Assembly (NCBI RefSeq): GCF_014642275.1
Contig: NZ_BMIM01000001.1
Span: forward strand, 372,001-436,000
DNA: 64,000 nucleotides
Origin: Flavobacterium lutivivi
GTDB lineage: Bacteria > Bacteroidota > Bacteroidia > Flavobacteriales > Flavobacteriaceae
Direction: 5' to 3'
Shown: piece after piece, positions 63,764 to 64,000 of the stretch
Position numbering within the stretch: position 1 is the first letter of the stretch
Layout: each line of letters begins with the position of its first letter
The notes under the pieces: generated by a model
Told to the model about the DNA's origin: nothing
Databases searched by the model: none
Seen by the model: the letters and a program-made list of their open reading frames with translations, nothing else
Program-made: the position numbers and the translations under genes

Positions 63764-64000
63764 CTAGAATAGCCAAAGATACGCTTTTTTAAAGCTTTCT
63801 CGCCACAGTTTTTCATTATGTTGACCTCCTTTTACTATTGTTTTTTTATTAAGTTTTTTACATTCACATCTTTTGGTGTTAACCCAATGGATAACGTTTT
63901 CCATATCTGGTATTACATCTGCGTCGCCTTCATTATCACCACATAGAAAATATATTTTGGTATTAAACTCCTGTGTGTTTTCCATTAGCTTTTTCAATTC
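63764..64000 (-). CDS. C-terminal fragment of an alpha/beta-hydrolase esterase
   Basis: The last 78 codons of a gene entering from the right edge of the window; the frame is open to base 64000. It shows IYFLCGDNEGDADVIPDM, the acid-residue loop of putative esterases, and KGGQHNEKLWRESFKKAYLWL, where His is the catalytic base (shown in parts: GGQHNEKLW). This fits the Enterochelin-esterase-like/putative esterase family. The apparent TTG start at 63997 is only the edge of the window. It is 12 bases upstream of the DUF1456 gene on the same strand. Confidence 0.72.
   Translation of the reverse strand, partial: ELKKLMENTQEFNTKIYFLCGDNEGDADVIPDMENVIHWVNTKRCECKKLNKKTIVKGGQHNEKLWRESFKKAYLWLF

Noticed and set aside
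1-64000. A mobile element, prophage or genomic island
   Set aside because: No integrase, transposase, tRNA-flanked boundary, direct repeats at edges or phage structural gene was seen, although the repeat-protein pair has tail-fibre-like openings. Housekeeping genes are spread through the whole window.

Overview
The window is AT-rich chromosomal DNA from a member of the Bacteroidota, most likely a Flavobacterium or close relative in the Flavobacteriaceae. The evidence is direct: promoters of the Bacteroidota type (TTG, about 19 bases, TAnnTTTG) precede several genes; secreted proteins carry type IX secretion sorting domains of both type A and type B; there are several TonB-dependent receptors with carboxypeptidase-regulatory-like N-termini; and the gene set includes DUF4199, the alternate GlmU-like protein and a CarB lacking its C-terminal regulatory domain. 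No tRNA, rRNA, CRISPR array, integrase or insertion sequence was seen, and no gap between genes exceeds 300 bases. Gene boundaries are clean, and many convergent pairs share one bidirectional terminator hairpin.

Layout. 1-3371: the tail of one gene, a TonB-dependent receptor and a lipoprotein with two EF-hand-like loops. 3450-8515 (minus): an envelope-flavoured operon of DUF4199, a polyprenyl-type glycosyltransferase, a phosphohexomutase and an MsbA-like exporter. 8744-11771: ribosomal protein L31 behind a structured leader, a GlmU-like protein and MtaB. 11797-16218: a seven-repeat RCC1 protein exported by T9SS, small unknowns, a hydrolase, a lytic transglycosylase and a TPR protein. 16351-22648: L34 (a 53-codon gene easily missed), CarB, DUF2721, an unknown exported protein and HtpG. 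22820-29294: two envelope lipoproteins (lipocalin-like and OmpA-like), then a paralogous pair of large repeat proteins that share N-terminal and central modules but have different C-termini, one of them C1q-like. 29438-33290: an ABC ATPase, an S9 peptidase and a YegP-like protein. 33346-36524: a Cthe_2159-like beta-helix protein coupled to a short T9SS-tagged protein. 36759-50853: FabH, a 1913-residue metallophosphoesterase with a perfectly periodic 129-bp repeat array, an outer-membrane beta-barrel receptor and a 1547-residue T9SS type B adhesin-like protein. 51054-58932: ArgS, then an ECF sigma / FecR / STN-TonB-receptor signalling cassette surrounded by three members of one lipoprotein family. 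59069-64000: Ffh, FolD, a lipoprotein, and a DUF1456 / Crp-like regulator / DUF2892 cluster ending in a partial esterase.

The most interesting unit is the signalling cassette at 52851-58932. The sigma factor, anti-sigma factor and receptor form the usual transmembrane relay. The divergent lipoprotein pair and the convergent single lipoprotein share a lipocalin-like domain ending in the same residues, and two of them start with Cys-Ser-Ser-Asp-Asp, which fits the Bacteroidota surface-export signal. An identical 8-bp element lies 52-53 bases before the start codons of the anti-sigma gene and the divergent lipoprotein, making it a candidate binding site for this sigma factor. A second regulatory candidate is a CRP-type palindrome placed near -41 of the DUF2892 gene, directly after the gene for a regulator whose recognition helix has the CRP-type R-E-x-x-x-R pattern.

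Functional calls rest on recognising motifs by eye; no similarity search was run.
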